Shown piece by piece: positions 8,169 to 16,307 of a DNA stretch of 46,906 nucleotides. Positions within the stretch are counted from its first letter, which is position 1; the number at the start of each line of letters is the position of its first letter. A program made the translations under genes and the position numbers. The notes below the pieces were generated by a model, which was not told the DNA's origin, made no database searches, and worked only from the letters and a program-made list of their open reading frames with translations. The DNA comes from Myxococcaceae bacterium. GTDB taxonomy: Bacteria > Myxococcota > Myxococcia > Myxococcales > Myxococcaceae. The stretch spans positions 1-46,906 of the forward strand of contig JAIBBQ010000026.1 of NCBI GenBank assembly GCA_019694595.1, read 5' to 3'.

Positions 8169-9956
8169 TCAGGGCTCGAGGAGCGCACCGCAGAGCGCCG
8201 CGGCCTCACCCACCACCGGATCGCTCTCGGCGCCCGCGGTCACCCGGCCATCGGGCCACAGCAGCCCCGCGGGGTGGGGCCCATGCCGGCCGAGGGTGAA
8301 GAGCACGGTGTGCTCGGGCCCGAGCACGCCGTAGCCGGCGGCGCGGTCCACCCCGTAGGAGCCGACGAGCGGCAGGCCCTGGCCAGGCGACGGCGAGAGC
8401 AGATCGCGGCCGAACGCGGGCTCGCCGGGGGCGGGCTGCGCGCCCAGGTACGCGAGCAGCGTGGGCAGCACGTCCTGGTGGAGCGAGGTGGTCTCCACGG
8501 TGCGCGCGCCGACGCCGGGCAGGTGCAGCAGCAAGGGCACCCGGAGCTGGTCGTCGTCGAGCCGACCGCCGTGGCCGAAGCCGCGCGCGTCGATGGACTC
8601 GCCGTGGTCGCCAGTGACCACCACCACGGTGGAGTCGAGGCGCTGGGCGCGCTCGAGTGCCTCGAGCACCTGGCCGAGCCGCTCGTCGACCTCCTGCACC
8701 GACTGCCGGTAGCGCGCCCGCGCCCGTTCCACGTCGGCCCCTCCGCCGACCAGCCCGACTGCGCTGGGCGCCTCGGTGCGGCTCCAGTACGGATAGTGGG
8801 TGGAGTCGTAGAAGAGGACGAAGAGCGAAGGAGCGGTCCTCGGCGCGGCGGCCCAGTCCAGCGCGAGGCGGGTGTTGTGGTCGTCGAGTTCCACGGGGGA
8901 CAGCGACGGCGGGGCGCTCAGCGTGTGGCCAGTGCCGGGCGCGAGCACCTTGGTGTCCACCCCCAGGTCGAGCGCCGCGCTGTGAGTGAGCGCGAGGTCG
9001 TAGCCGAGCGCGGCGAGCGCGGTGAGCCCGGCGGGCGAGCGGTGCGCCTCGCGCGCCAGCCAGTAACAGGGCGGCAGTCCAGTGAGCAGCGAGAAGTTCC
9101 CCAGGAAGGTGCAGTTGCCGGCGCTGCGGTGCCCGGTGAAGACGAGCGAGCTCGAGGCCAGGCGGGCGAAGGCCGGGAGCCCCGAGGCCGCGTCGGCCCG
9201 GAAGCTCTCCACCACCACCAGGAGCACGTCGGGGCGACGCTGCGCGCCGGTGGGCAGCGGGAAGGTGCGCAGGCGTGAGGGCACCTCGCGCCGGAAGGTC
9301 TGCCGCGGGAAGTGCTGACGCGGGTGCAGCTCCGGCGCCGGCGCGCCGAGCCAGGCCTCGAGCCGCTCCGCGTCGACCGCCGAGAAGCCCACCGGCAGCG
9401 CCTCGCCGAGCTCGTCGCCGTCGCGCAGCCCGCGGAAGGCCGCCACCGCGCCGCCCGACGCCAGCGCGACGTCGAGCGCCACCGCGGCCAGTGCCAGGCC
9501 CACGGTCGGCCGCGGCGGCGGCGGGCTGGCGAAAGCCCAGGCGCCGAGCGCGAGGAAGAGCAGCACCACCAGTGCCAGCTGCGCGACGTCGGAGCCCTGG
9601 AGCCCCAGCGTGTAGCGGGCGCGCTCCTCGAGCAGGTAGTCGAGCGCGCGCGGGGTGAGGTGCTGCGAGGTGAGCGCGTAGACCCGGCCGTCGACGGCGA
9701 CGAAGGTGAGCGCCAGGGTGGCGAGCACCGCCATGAGCCCGCGCACCAGCCCCGCGGGGAGCACCCGCGCCAGGCCGGCCGCCGCGGCGAGCACGACGAG
9801 CGCCAGTGCCGCCGCGTGGGCGACGAAGCGCAGGGCATCGAAGGCCGCCCACCCCGCGGCATCGGGCAGCCCGACCTGGGCGAGGCAGGTGCTCGAAGCC
9901 GCGGCGAACAGGAGCGTCCACAACAGCGCTCCCCACCGTTCTCGAAGCCGGGCCAC
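8169..9956 (-). CDS. YejM-like inner-membrane sulfatase/alkaline-phosphatase superfamily protein
   Basis: A 595-residue protein. About five membrane helices lie in residues 1-165, then a short linker and a periplasmic catalytic-type domain from ~240. Motifs: [13 protein letters not shown] near 245 (metal-binding Asp/Glu region), [24 protein letters not shown] near 275-298 with the candidate nucleophile Thr in NCT, and [10 protein letters not shown] near 445-453 followed by GHGG. The GN-x-T...SLLTGLP-x-x-YW pattern is closest to E. coli YejM/PbgA (LapC), which controls LPS synthesis, rather than to Cys-type arylsulfatases. A role in envelope lipid or LPS homeostasis is inferred. Start GTG 9956 was chosen because TACGAT lies 6 nt upstream. 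Longer frames to 10175 would overlap the divergent gene and have non-coding-like, Arg/Ser-rich composition. Confidence 0.72.
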   Translation of the reverse strand: MARLRERWGALLWTLLFAAASSTCLAQVGLPDAAGWAAFDALRFVAHAAALALVVLAAAAGLARVLPAGLVRGLMAVLATLALTFVAVDGRVYALTSQHLTPRALDYLLEERARYTLGLQGSDVAQLALVVLLFLALGAWAFASPPPPRPTVGLALAAVALDVALASGGAVAAFRGLRDGDELGEALPVGFSAVDAERLEAWLGAPAPELHPRQHFPRQTFRREVPSRLRTFPLPTGAQRRPDVLLVVVESFRADAASGLPAFARLASSSLVFTGHRSAGNCTFLGNFSLLTGLPPCYWLAREAHRSPAGLTALAALGYDLALTHSAALDLGVDTKVLAPGTGHTLSAPPSLSPVELDDHNTRLALDWAAAPRTAPSLFVLFYDSTHYPYWSRTEAPSAVGLVGGGADVERARARYRQSVQEVDERLGQVLEALERAQRLDSTVVVVTGDHGESIDARGFGHGGRLDDDQLRVPLLLHLPGVGARTVETTSLHQDVLPTLLAYLGAQPAPGEPAFGRDLLSPSPGQGLPLVGSYGVDRAAGYGVLGPEHTVLFTLGRHGPHPAGLLWPDGRVTAGAESDPVVGEAAALCGALLEP

Positions 9957-9962
9957 GGGCGC

Positions 9963-9968
9963 ATCGTA
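9963..9968 (-). promoter_or_regulatory. Candidate -10 element TACGAT for the sulfatase-family gene
   Basis: On the minus strand TACGAT ends 6 nt before GTG 9956 and there is no Shine-Dalgarno sequence. It fits the leaderless pattern seen elsewhere in the window. Confidence 0.35.
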
Positions 9969-9984
9969 GAGCCGCGAGCGGCGG

Positions 9985-11076
9985 TTGTGCGCGCCGTGCG
10001 TGGTACGGTCGCGCGCCTCAAAAAGCGAGTCGCACCTGGTTCGAGCCGCCCCGCCCCCATCGCCCTTCCGCCGGTTCGCCCTGGCCGCCATCGCGCCGCT
10101 CGCGGGAGCCGCGTACGCCTTCGCCTTCGAGCTCGCCTGGTTCGACGGCGTGGTGGAACGCGAGTCGAGCGCCATGGTGCTGCTGCGCCTGGTGACCGCG
10201 GCGGTCGCGGGCGGCGCGCTCTTCGCGATGGTGCGGCGCTGGCTGGGCCAGGCGTTGCTTCGCCTGCTGCGGGACCAGCCGTTCGAGCCGCAGGGTGTGC
10301 TGACGGTGCACGCGCTGGGGTACCTGCCGCTCCTGGGGCACGCGGTGCTGCTGTGGTTCTACGAGCTCGGGGCGGAGGCGACCTGGGCGGCGGGGCTCCT
10401 GATGGTGGCGGTGCACCTCGCCGGGGTGGTGCCGGCGCTGACGCCGGACCGGCGGCGCGGCTTCCTGGTGTCGCGCACCTGGCTCGCGGTGCTCTTCTTC
10501 CTCTCCGGGCTGGCGGCGCTCGTCTACCAGGTGACCTGGCAGCGCTCGCTCTTCACCGCGTTCGGCATCAACATCGAGTCCATCACCGTGGTGGTGACGC
10601 TGTTCATGCTCGGGCTGGGGCTGGGCTCGCTCCTGGGCGGGGCGCTGTCGCGGCGGGCGCCGGAACGCATTCCGTTCCTCTTCATGGCCTGCGAGGTGGC
10701 GATCGGCGCCTTCGGGGTGGTGAGCCTGCCGCTCATCCGCGCCACCGGGGCCTGGGCCGCGGGCTGGGGCACCGCGGGGACCATCGCCGCACTCTTCACC
10801 CTGCTCCTGCCGCCCACGATGCTCATGGGCGCGACCCTGCCCTTGCTCGTCGAGTACCTCGACGCCACCTGGCGCCACGTGGGCCGCACGGTGGGGATGC
10901 TGTACTTCGTCAACACGCTGGGCTCGGCGTGCGCGTGCTTCCTCACCGCCGACCTGCTCTTCGTCTTCAGCGGGCAGCAGCTCGCCGTGGTCTTCGCCGC
11001 GGCCTGCAACGTGACGGTGGGCGTGCTGGTCTACCGCTCGCTGCGCGGCGCCGCCGCTCCGGAGGCCGCGTCATGA
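9985..11076 (+). CDS. MFS-like membrane half of a spermidine-synthase-like system
   Basis: Up to 363 residues and about ten hydrophobic helices. The segment [48 protein letters not shown] (middle) and the later [16 protein letters not shown] are typical of the MFS-like N-terminal region of large bacterial spermidine-synthase-like proteins (G-x-x-A-L-x-Y-[QE]-V-x-W). It lacks the methyltransferase-like domain, which is in the next gene. That gene starts within this stop (ATGA overlap, 11073-11076), so the two products are coupled and probably form one complex. The start is uncertain: TTG 9985 and GTG 10000 are possible, but a -10-like TACGGT sits at 10004-10009, which would place the true start further down. 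Substrate unknown. Confidence 0.72.
   Translation: MCAPCVVRSRASKSESHLVRAAPPPSPFRRFALAAIAPLAGAAYAFAFELAWFDGVVERESSAMVLLRLVTAAVAGGALFAMVRRWLGQALLRLLRDQPFEPQGVLTVHALGYLPLLGHAVLLWFYELGAEATWAAGLLMVAVHLAGVVPALTPDRRRGFLVSRTWLAVLFFLSGLAALVYQVTWQRSLFTAFGINIESITVVVTLFMLGLGLGSLLGGALSRRAPERIPFLFMACEVAIGAFGVVSLPLIRATGAWAAGWGTAGTIAALFTLLLPPTMLMGATLPLLVEYLDATWRHVGRTVGMLYFVNTLGSACACFLTADLLFVFSGQQLAVVFAAACNVTVGVLVYRSLRGAAAPEAAS
10004..10009 (+). promoter_or_regulatory. Possible -10 element TACGGT
   Basis: TACGGT resembles the hexamers found 6-12 nt before other starts, but no ATG/GTG/TTG follows in frame at that distance. It either marks a short-leader transcript with an unusual start codon or is coincidental. 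Confidence 0.2.
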
Positions 11077-12650
11077 GGCCCTGGGTGGTGCTGCTGCTCT
11101 CGGCGCTCGGCGGGTACCTGGCGCTCAGCCAGGAGATCATCTGGGTGCACGCGCTGTCCTTCGCGACGGGCGGGCGGCCGCAGGTCTTCGCCCACGTCAT
11201 CGGCATGTACCTCCTGGGGGTGGCGCTCGGCAGCCTCTGGGTGGGCCGGCACACGCTGAAGCCGGGGCGGGACGGGCGCCTGGCGCTGCCCTGGGTGCTC
11301 GTGGTCTCGGGCGCGCTCTCGTACCTGGCGCTGCCGGTGCTGGCGCGGCTCTTCGTCGCCGTTCCCGAGCACGCGATGCTCGCCGCGTGGCTCTCGGTGG
11401 CGGCGCTGGCGTTCGCGAGCGGCTCGGCCTTTCCGCTGCTCTGCCACCTGGGCATCGACCGCGAGCGGGCGGTGGGCGCGTCGCTGTCGCGGGTGTACTT
11501 CGCGAACATCGTGGGCTCGGCGGGCGGGCCGCTGCTCACCACCTTCGTGCTGATGGACGTGCTGCCCCTCGCGGAGCTGGTGCGCTGGGTGGCCTCGGCG
11601 ACGGTGGGGCTGGGGCTGCTCGCGGCGCTGGGCACGCGGGTGAACGGGCGGGCGCTGGCGGGCCTCGGGGTGGCGGCGGCGGCGTTCGCGGTGCTGGTGG
11701 GCGTGGCGCACGGGCCGCTCTACGCGCAGCTCTACGAGCGGCTGCAGAACAAGGACATCTACTCTCCGCGGCACCCGTTCCAGCGGCTGGTGGAGCGCCG
11801 CGGGGGCGTCATCAGCGTCGACGACAACGTGCCCCCGATGGTGGCGGGCGGCGGCATCTACGACGGGCGGGTGTCGGTCGACCCCATCCACGACATGAAC
11901 ATCATCCGCCGCGCGTACCTGGTGGCCTCGCTCCACCCCGCGCCGGCGAAGATGCTGACCATCGGGCTGTCGACCGGGGCGTGGGGCAAGGTGATGCTCG
12001 GCTACGAGCCGGTGCGCTCGCTCGACGCGGTGGAGATCAACCCCGCCTACCTCGACGTCATCCGCAGCTTCCCCGAGCAGGCCTCGATGCTCGACGACCC
12101 CAAGCTCGTGATGCACGTGGACGACGGCCGGCGGTGGCTCAACAAGAACGCCGACCGGAAGTTCGACTTCATCTTGAGCAACACCACCCTGTTCTGGCGC
12201 TCGTCCATCACCAACCTGCTGTCGAAGGAGTTCTTCGAGCTCTGCCGGCGGCGGCTCGAGCCGGGCGGCGTGGTGTACGTGAACTCCACCCAGTCGCCCG
12301 ACGTGGCGGCGACCGCGGCCCGGGTCTTCCAGCACGTGGTGGTCTTCAAGCACATGGTGGCGGCGAGCGATTCGCCCTTCGCGCTCACCGAGGACGAGCG
12401 CCGGGCGAACCTGCGCCGCTTCGTCATCGACGGCCGCCGGGTGCTCGACGGCGACGAGCCCGAGGTGGCGGCGGTTCGCGAGGAACTCGCCACGGTTCCG
12501 CTGGTCGACCAGCGGGAAGCGCTGCTGCGCGACGAGCGGCGGCGGGTCATCACCGACGACAACATGGTGACCGAGTTCCAGCCCTTCGGTCCGGTGGCGC
12601 GGCCGCGCGGCGCGCTGGAGCGGCTGTGGGCGAAGCTGTCGGGGCCGTGA
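11073..12650 (+). CDS. Spermidine-synthase-like protein: membrane domain plus Rossmann aminopropyl/methyltransferase-like domain
   Basis: A 525-residue protein translated from an ATGA overlap with the upstream membrane gene. Residues 1 to ~215 form about six helices ([18 protein letters not shown]...[16 protein letters not shown] is the family hallmark). The soluble part resembles spermidine synthase: [46 protein letters not shown] (SAM-type glycine region), [27 protein letters not shown] and the DFILSNTT loop. In true SpeE a conserved Asp lies in the GGGDG-type and D-A/D-Y motifs; here the glycine motif is GLSTGAWG and the catalytic DxxD is changed to SNTT, so polyamine synthesis should not be assumed. 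The reaction is unknown. It ends 6 bp from a convergent gene. Confidence 0.75.
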   Translation: MRPWVVLLLSALGGYLALSQEIIWVHALSFATGGRPQVFAHVIGMYLLGVALGSLWVGRHTLKPGRDGRLALPWVLVVSGALSYLALPVLARLFVAVPEHAMLAAWLSVAALAFASGSAFPLLCHLGIDRERAVGASLSRVYFANIVGSAGGPLLTTFVLMDVLPLAELVRWVASATVGLGLLAALGTRVNGRALAGLGVAAAAFAVLVGVAHGPLYAQLYERLQNKDIYSPRHPFQRLVERRGGVISVDDNVPPMVAGGGIYDGRVSVDPIHDMNIIRRAYLVASLHPAPAKMLTIGLSTGAWGKVMLGYEPVRSLDAVEINPAYLDVIRSFPEQASMLDDPKLVMHVDDGRRWLNKNADRKFDFILSNTTLFWRSSITNLLSKEFFELCRRRLEPGGVVYVNSTQSPDVAATAARVFQHVVVFKHMVAASDSPFALTEDERRANLRRFVIDGRRVLDGDEPEVAAVREELATVPLVDQREALLRDERRRVITDDNMVTEFQPFGPVARPRGALERLWAKLSGP

Positions 12651-12656
12651 CGGGCG

Positions 12657-13052
12657 CTACCGGCTCGCGTCGCGCAGGGCCTTGATGATCTCCTGCAGCC
12701 CACCGAGCAGCCCGCGCTGCTGAATGGCTTCCAGCTCGCCGCGGTCGAGCCACACGTGCTGGCAGTGGTGGCAGACGTCCATCACCACCCGCTGGTCGCG
12801 CAGGGAGACGATCTTCTCCATGGGCATCGCCTCGGGGCACTCCGGGCAGAGCAGGATGCGGCCCTGCGTCTCCATGCCGGGGAGGTTGCGCCAGCGCAGG
12901 AAGCGCAGGTCGACCACCGACTCGACCGTCTTCAGGTCGCCGAGCGCGATCCAGTGCCCGGTGCACTTCTCGCAGCTCTTGGCTTCCACGGCGACGCCGC
13001 CGGCGTCCAGGGTGTCGGCGGCGAGCCAGGTCCGGCAGCGCGGGCAGTTCAC
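12657..13052 (-). CDS. TFIIB-type zinc-ribbon protein (zf-TFIIB family)
   Basis: 131 residues. Two related zinc-ribbon units: CPRCRTWL...CEKCTGHWIALGDL (residues ~3-43) and CPEC...DVCHHCQHVWLDRGEL (~73-108). The C-x2-C...C-x2-C-x-x-x-W-[LI]-x-x-G-[ED]-L pattern defines the bacterial zf-TFIIB family, whose function is largely unknown. No membrane helix or signal peptide. GTG 13052 was chosen as start because a TAAGGT hexamer lies 8 nt upstream and the longer frame (to 13115) runs into the end of the neighbouring gene. Confidence 0.7.
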   Translation of the reverse strand: MNCPRCRTWLAADTLDAGGVAVEAKSCEKCTGHWIALGDLKTVESVVDLRFLRWRNLPGMETQGRILLCPECPEAMPMEKIVSLRDQRVVMDVCHHCQHVWLDRGELEAIQQRGLLGGLQEIIKALRDASR

Positions 13053-13060
13053 GGAGTCGA

Positions 13061-13066
13061 ACCTTA
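13061..13066 (-). promoter_or_regulatory. Candidate -10 element TAAGGT for the zinc-ribbon gene
   Basis: TAAGGT on the minus strand lies 8 nt before GTG 13052, with no ribosome-binding sequence between. It suggests a leaderless transcript starting at or next to the start codon, even though an upstream gene reads in the same direction. Confidence 0.4.
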
Positions 13067-13074
13067 GCGGGCGC

Positions 13075-14466
13075 TCAGCTCGGCTGCGCGGGCTTCTCGG
13101 CGACGAGGAGCGCATTGGTCGCCGGCCACGGCACCACGGCTCCGTGCTCGTCGGTGAGCACCACCTGGCCTTCGTAGCGGTGCTCGCGGATCCACGGGTT
13201 GACGTACCCCTTGGCGACCACGGGGCGGAAACCGGAACGCTCCAAGGCGTGCACGTACCCGTCGAGGGTGTGGGCGCCGAACTCCTCGTGCACCTCGATG
13301 TGCCAGTTCTTCAAGTAGTCCTTCTTGCAGATGAACTCGTTGGCGTCGTGCGCGTCGAGCTCGACCTCCAGCGGGCCCAGGCGGGCGAAGCGCGCCCCGG
13401 CACCGTGCTTGAACTCCTTCGCGAAGCGCTCGAAGACGTCGTTCACCGCCGCGGTGGCGAAGCGCAGCCGGCGCACGCCGTGGCCGGGTGACACCCCGTC
13501 GCGGATGAGGACCCGCCCGCCGACGTCGAGCTCGCGGAAGGCGCTCTGGAAGGCACGGTCGAGCGCCTCGAGGCTGTAGCCGTTGTACGAGTAGATCTCG
13601 TGGGTGACGGACGAGAACACCACGGTGCTCGCGCTGCCGTCGGGCACGCTCTGCGCGGTGATGTCGCCGAAGAGCAGCGACACGTCCTCGGTGGCGTAGG
13701 TGTTCTCGTCGCAGCGGCGCAGGAATTCCCGCGAGAGGTCGACGCCCACCAGCGCGGACGCCGGGAAGAGCCGCGACAGCTCGACCAGCAGCTGCCCGGT
13801 GCCGCAGCCCTTGTCCACGATGCAGCCCGGCTTCACCCAGGGCAGGAAGTCCTCGAGCTTCTGCTTGAGCGACGCGTCCATCTGCGCGCCGTAGGAGTCG
13901 AAGTCGCGCTGGTGGCCGAGCTCGCCGTCGTCGGTGAGCAGTTGCTGCCCGAAGATGGCCCGCAGCCGGGTGAGGACCTCGGGGCGCCCCAGCACCGCGC
14001 GGCTGGCCTCGGAGGCGAGCGGGGCCCAGTCCTTCTGCTCGGCCACGCGGCGCAGGAGCTCGTGCGGCGTGAGGCCTTCGACCTGCTCCGCGGTGACGGT
14101 GAAGCCCTGGGCCTCGAAGAGCGCCCGCACCTCGTGGTTCGCCGAGTAGACGTGGGTGTCGGCGGGGCCGGGCGCCCGGCCGAGCGCCCGCTGCACCTGT
14201 CCTTGCACGTGCGCCACCCACGCCGCGCTGTCGGGCACGTCGTCGATGGGCACCACGTCGTACGGCTTGCCGGACGCGCGCAGCGCCGGCTCCAGCATCG
14301 CCAGGCGGGTGCGCAGGTCGAAGGGGTTGCGGCGGGTGCCGTCGAGGTTGGCGGAGGTCACCACGCAGACCAGCCGGTCCACCGGCGCGTCCCGCAGGGA
14401 CTCGAGCCAGCGGGCCTGGCCGAGGGTCACCGCATGAAACCGGCCGACGAGGAGCGCGCGCACCAC
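13075..14466 (-). CDS. NadM-like nucleotidyltransferase domain fused to a SAM-dependent methyltransferase
   Basis: About 463 residues. The N-terminal ~165 residues follow the NadM/NMN adenylyltransferase layout: ALLVGRFHAVTLGQARWLESL at the start (normally GRFxPxHxGH), CVVTSANLDGTRRNPFDLRTRLAML, IDDVPDSAAWVAHVQ, and GLTPHELLRRVAEQKDWAPLASEASRAVL where the family has SGTEIRRRM...W..LVP..V. The (H/T)xGH motif reads TLGQ, and the SxTxxR motif reads TPHELLR, so nucleotidyl transfer may be lost. From ~200 on it is a class I methyltransferase: CIVDKGCGTGQLLVELSRLFPASALVGVDLS near 212-243, then VVFSSVTHEIY and LDVGGRVLIRD. GTG 14466 or 14463 is the start, behind a CAGGGTGG sequence. Function unknown; a nucleotide-linked methylation is conceivable. 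Confidence 0.65.
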   Translation of the reverse strand: MVRALLVGRFHAVTLGQARWLESLRDAPVDRLVCVVTSANLDGTRRNPFDLRTRLAMLEPALRASGKPYDVVPIDDVPDSAAWVAHVQGQVQRALGRAPGPADTHVYSANHEVRALFEAQGFTVTAEQVEGLTPHELLRRVAEQKDWAPLASEASRAVLGRPEVLTRLRAIFGQQLLTDDGELGHQRDFDSYGAQMDASLKQKLEDFLPWVKPGCIVDKGCGTGQLLVELSRLFPASALVGVDLSREFLRRCDENTYATEDVSLLFGDITAQSVPDGSASTVVFSSVTHEIYSYNGYSLEALDRAFQSAFRELDVGGRVLIRDGVSPGHGVRRLRFATAAVNDVFERFAKEFKHGAGARFARLGPLEVELDAHDANEFICKKDYLKNWHIEVHEEFGAHTLDGYVHALERSGFRPVVAKGYVNPWIREHRYEGQVVLTDEHGAVVPWPATNALLVAEKPAQPS

Positions 14467-14530
14467 CCACCACCCTGCGCGACGGCGGCGGGCGACGTCA
14501 ACCAGCGTGGTGGGTGGTGGGCGCACCTTC

Positions 14531-14536
14531 TAGGCT
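14531..14536 (+). promoter_or_regulatory. Candidate -10 element TAGGCT upstream of the 585-aa membrane protein
   Basis: TAGGCT ends 12 nt before ATG 14549 in the 82-bp divergent gap (14467-14548). There is no Shine-Dalgarno sequence; the transcript would have a leader of only a few nucleotides. Confidence 0.35.
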
Positions 14537-14548
14537 CGGCTCCCCGCG

Positions 14549-16306
14549 ATGCAGGCCCCTTCCCCACCCTCTCCCTTCGGCGCGAAGCGACGCGCGGTGC
14601 GGCGACACCTCCGGGTGGCCGACGCGCTGACGGCGGTGGCCTTCGCGGCCTTCTTCGCCTTCGTGGTGGTGAGCAACGACTTCGACTGGGACCACTTCCT
14701 CGCAGCCACCGAGGTGGACCTGCGGGCCTGGCTGGTGGACCACGAAGCGCCGCTGTGGTCGTACCAGCTGTGCGGCGGCGTCACCCGGCTGGGCGACCCG
14801 CAGGCCTCCGGGCTCTCGCCGCTCTTCGCGGTGGTGCTCCTCTTCGGCAGCTTCTGGGGCCTCAAGCTGCTGGTCCTCGGCCTGGCGCTCGTGGGCTTCC
14901 TCGCTCTGAGCCGCACGCTCGAGGTGGTGGCGCGCCCCGGCGGCATCGGTCGGCCGGGGCCTGCGACGCGAGGACTCCTGCGCTCGCTCAGCGCCGCGTA
15001 CGTGCTGGGGAACTTCTTCCTCTGGCATGCCCACCACGGTCACGTGACCTTCGCGCTGGGGCACCTCGCGCTGGTGCTGGTGGCGCTGGTGGTGACGGCG
15101 CTGGTCCGGCCGCTGACGTGGCGCCGCGGCGCGCTCGCGGTGGGCGCGTCGTTCACCTTCTTCTCCGCGGGCTTCTACGGCGCGCTCGTCTTCTTTCTCC
15201 TGCCCGTCACGGTGGCGCTCGCTGGCTGGGTGGCGTGGCTCCTGTTCCAGCGCCGCGGCGCGGAAGTGAAGCGGACACTGACGATGGCGGGCCTGGCGGC
15301 GCTGGGTCTTGGCCTCGCCGCGTACAAGCCGCTCGGCGTGCTGGCCTACCAGGGGGCGTTCCCGCGCGTGGTGACGGCCGCGCCGGCCGAGGGGGTCGAC
15401 GGGACCACGCCCTGGCACACGCTGGTGTACCAGCTGGTCCCTTCCTTCGATTACCAGTTCGCCGGGCTGTGGCGCGGCGCCGGGCCGTATGCGCTCTGGG
15501 AGTACAGCGCCTTCACCTTGGACGCGTGGCTGTGCGTCGTCGGCGCGGGGGCGCTCGTGGTGGCCAGGCGGCGGCGTGCGGTGCGGGAACGCGCCTGGGT
15601 GGTGCTGGGGGCGCTGCTCGTGGCGGTGGCGTCGCTCTTCGCGCTGGGAGACCACGCGTCCTGGTCGTTGCTGTCGCTGCTCAACGTGCCGCTGGAGCAC
15701 TCGGTGCGGGTGGCGGGCCGCTTCCAGGGCGTGTTGCCGCTGGCGTGGGCGGTGCTCGGCGCCGTGCTGCTGGGGCGGCTGCCGGCGCTGCGGCGCGCCT
15801 ACTTCCGTCAGGCGCTCTGGCTGGTGCCGGCGCTCCTGACGCTGAACCTCGCCACGTTCCGCGCGTCGCTGCGCCCGGGCTCGGCGGCGGAGGTCCTCTC
15901 GCAGCCCGCGGAGCCGCTCGCGCGGATGCACGCGCTGGTGACGGTGAAGCCGCGCGCGCTGACCGCGTCCTTCATGGGCGCCGCGGTGCAGTCGGGCCTG
16001 GGCGTGCTCAACTGTTACGATCCGCTCGCCCGCGACCACCGCATGACGTCGGAGAAGATCCCGGTGCAACCCGAGCTGCGTGACGCCTCGGGCGCGCTGC
16101 GCACCGGAGTCCTGCTCCCGCTGGTGGAGCCGGCGCCGGGCCCCGGCGCGGAAGCGTGCCGCGAGGACAGCCACTTCACCCAGCAGGAGGTGGTCCTGAG
16201 CGACGCGTGCGCGCCCGGCACCTGCGTCAACCTCAACGGACTCGACCTCTACCGTCCGCAGCACCTGGTGCTCGACCCCGCGCGCGGCAAGTTCTGCCTG
16301 CCCTAG
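14549..16306 (+). CDS. Polytopic membrane protein, possible GT-C-type glycosyltransferase
   Basis: 585 residues with a basic N-terminus and roughly ten to twelve helices up to ~residue 435, then a ~150-residue soluble C-terminal domain with several Cys. A first extracytoplasmic loop contains DFDWDHFLAATEVDLRAWLVDHEAPLWSYQLCGG, and SPLFAVVLLFGSFWGLKLLVLGLALVGFLALSRTL follows. This is the arrangement of GT-C/YfhO-like polyprenol-sugar transferases, with an acidic loop after the first helix. No decisive catalytic motif was found, so the assignment is tentative. It is convergent with a TMTC-like gene (1 bp between stops, CTAGgCTAG containing both), and the pair may act on surface glycans. Confidence 0.6.
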   Translation: MQAPSPPSPFGAKRRAVRRHLRVADALTAVAFAAFFAFVVVSNDFDWDHFLAATEVDLRAWLVDHEAPLWSYQLCGGVTRLGDPQASGLSPLFAVVLLFGSFWGLKLLVLGLALVGFLALSRTLEVVARPGGIGRPGPATRGLLRSLSAAYVLGNFFLWHAHHGHVTFALGHLALVLVALVVTALVRPLTWRRGALAVGASFTFFSAGFYGALVFFLLPVTVALAGWVAWLLFQRRGAEVKRTLTMAGLAALGLGLAAYKPLGVLAYQGAFPRVVTAAPAEGVDGTTPWHTLVYQLVPSFDYQFAGLWRGAGPYALWEYSAFTLDAWLCVVGAGALVVARRRRAVRERAWVVLGALLVAVASLFALGDHASWSLLSLLNVPLEHSVRVAGRFQGVLPLAWAVLGAVLLGRLPALRRAYFRQALWLVPALLTLNLATFRASLRPGSAAEVLSQPAEPLARMHALVTVKPRALTASFMGAAVQSGLGVLNCYDPLARDHRMTSEKIPVQPELRDASGALRTGVLLPLVEPAPGPGAEACREDSHFTQQEVVLSDACAPGTCVNLNGLDLYRPQHLVLDPARGKFCLP

Positions 16307-16307
16307 G

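Noticed and set aside
9957-10175. Longer N-terminus for the sulfatase-family protein
   Set aside because: It would overlap the divergent membrane gene for nearly 200 bp, and the added residues are low-complexity; GTG 9956 has a candidate -10 element.
9312-11072. Upstream extension of the spermidine-synthase-like frame far to the left of ATG 11073
   Set aside because: The extension is Arg/Gly/Ala-rich with no homology pattern and runs through two other real genes; ATG 11073 is supported by the ATGA overlap and hydrophobic start.
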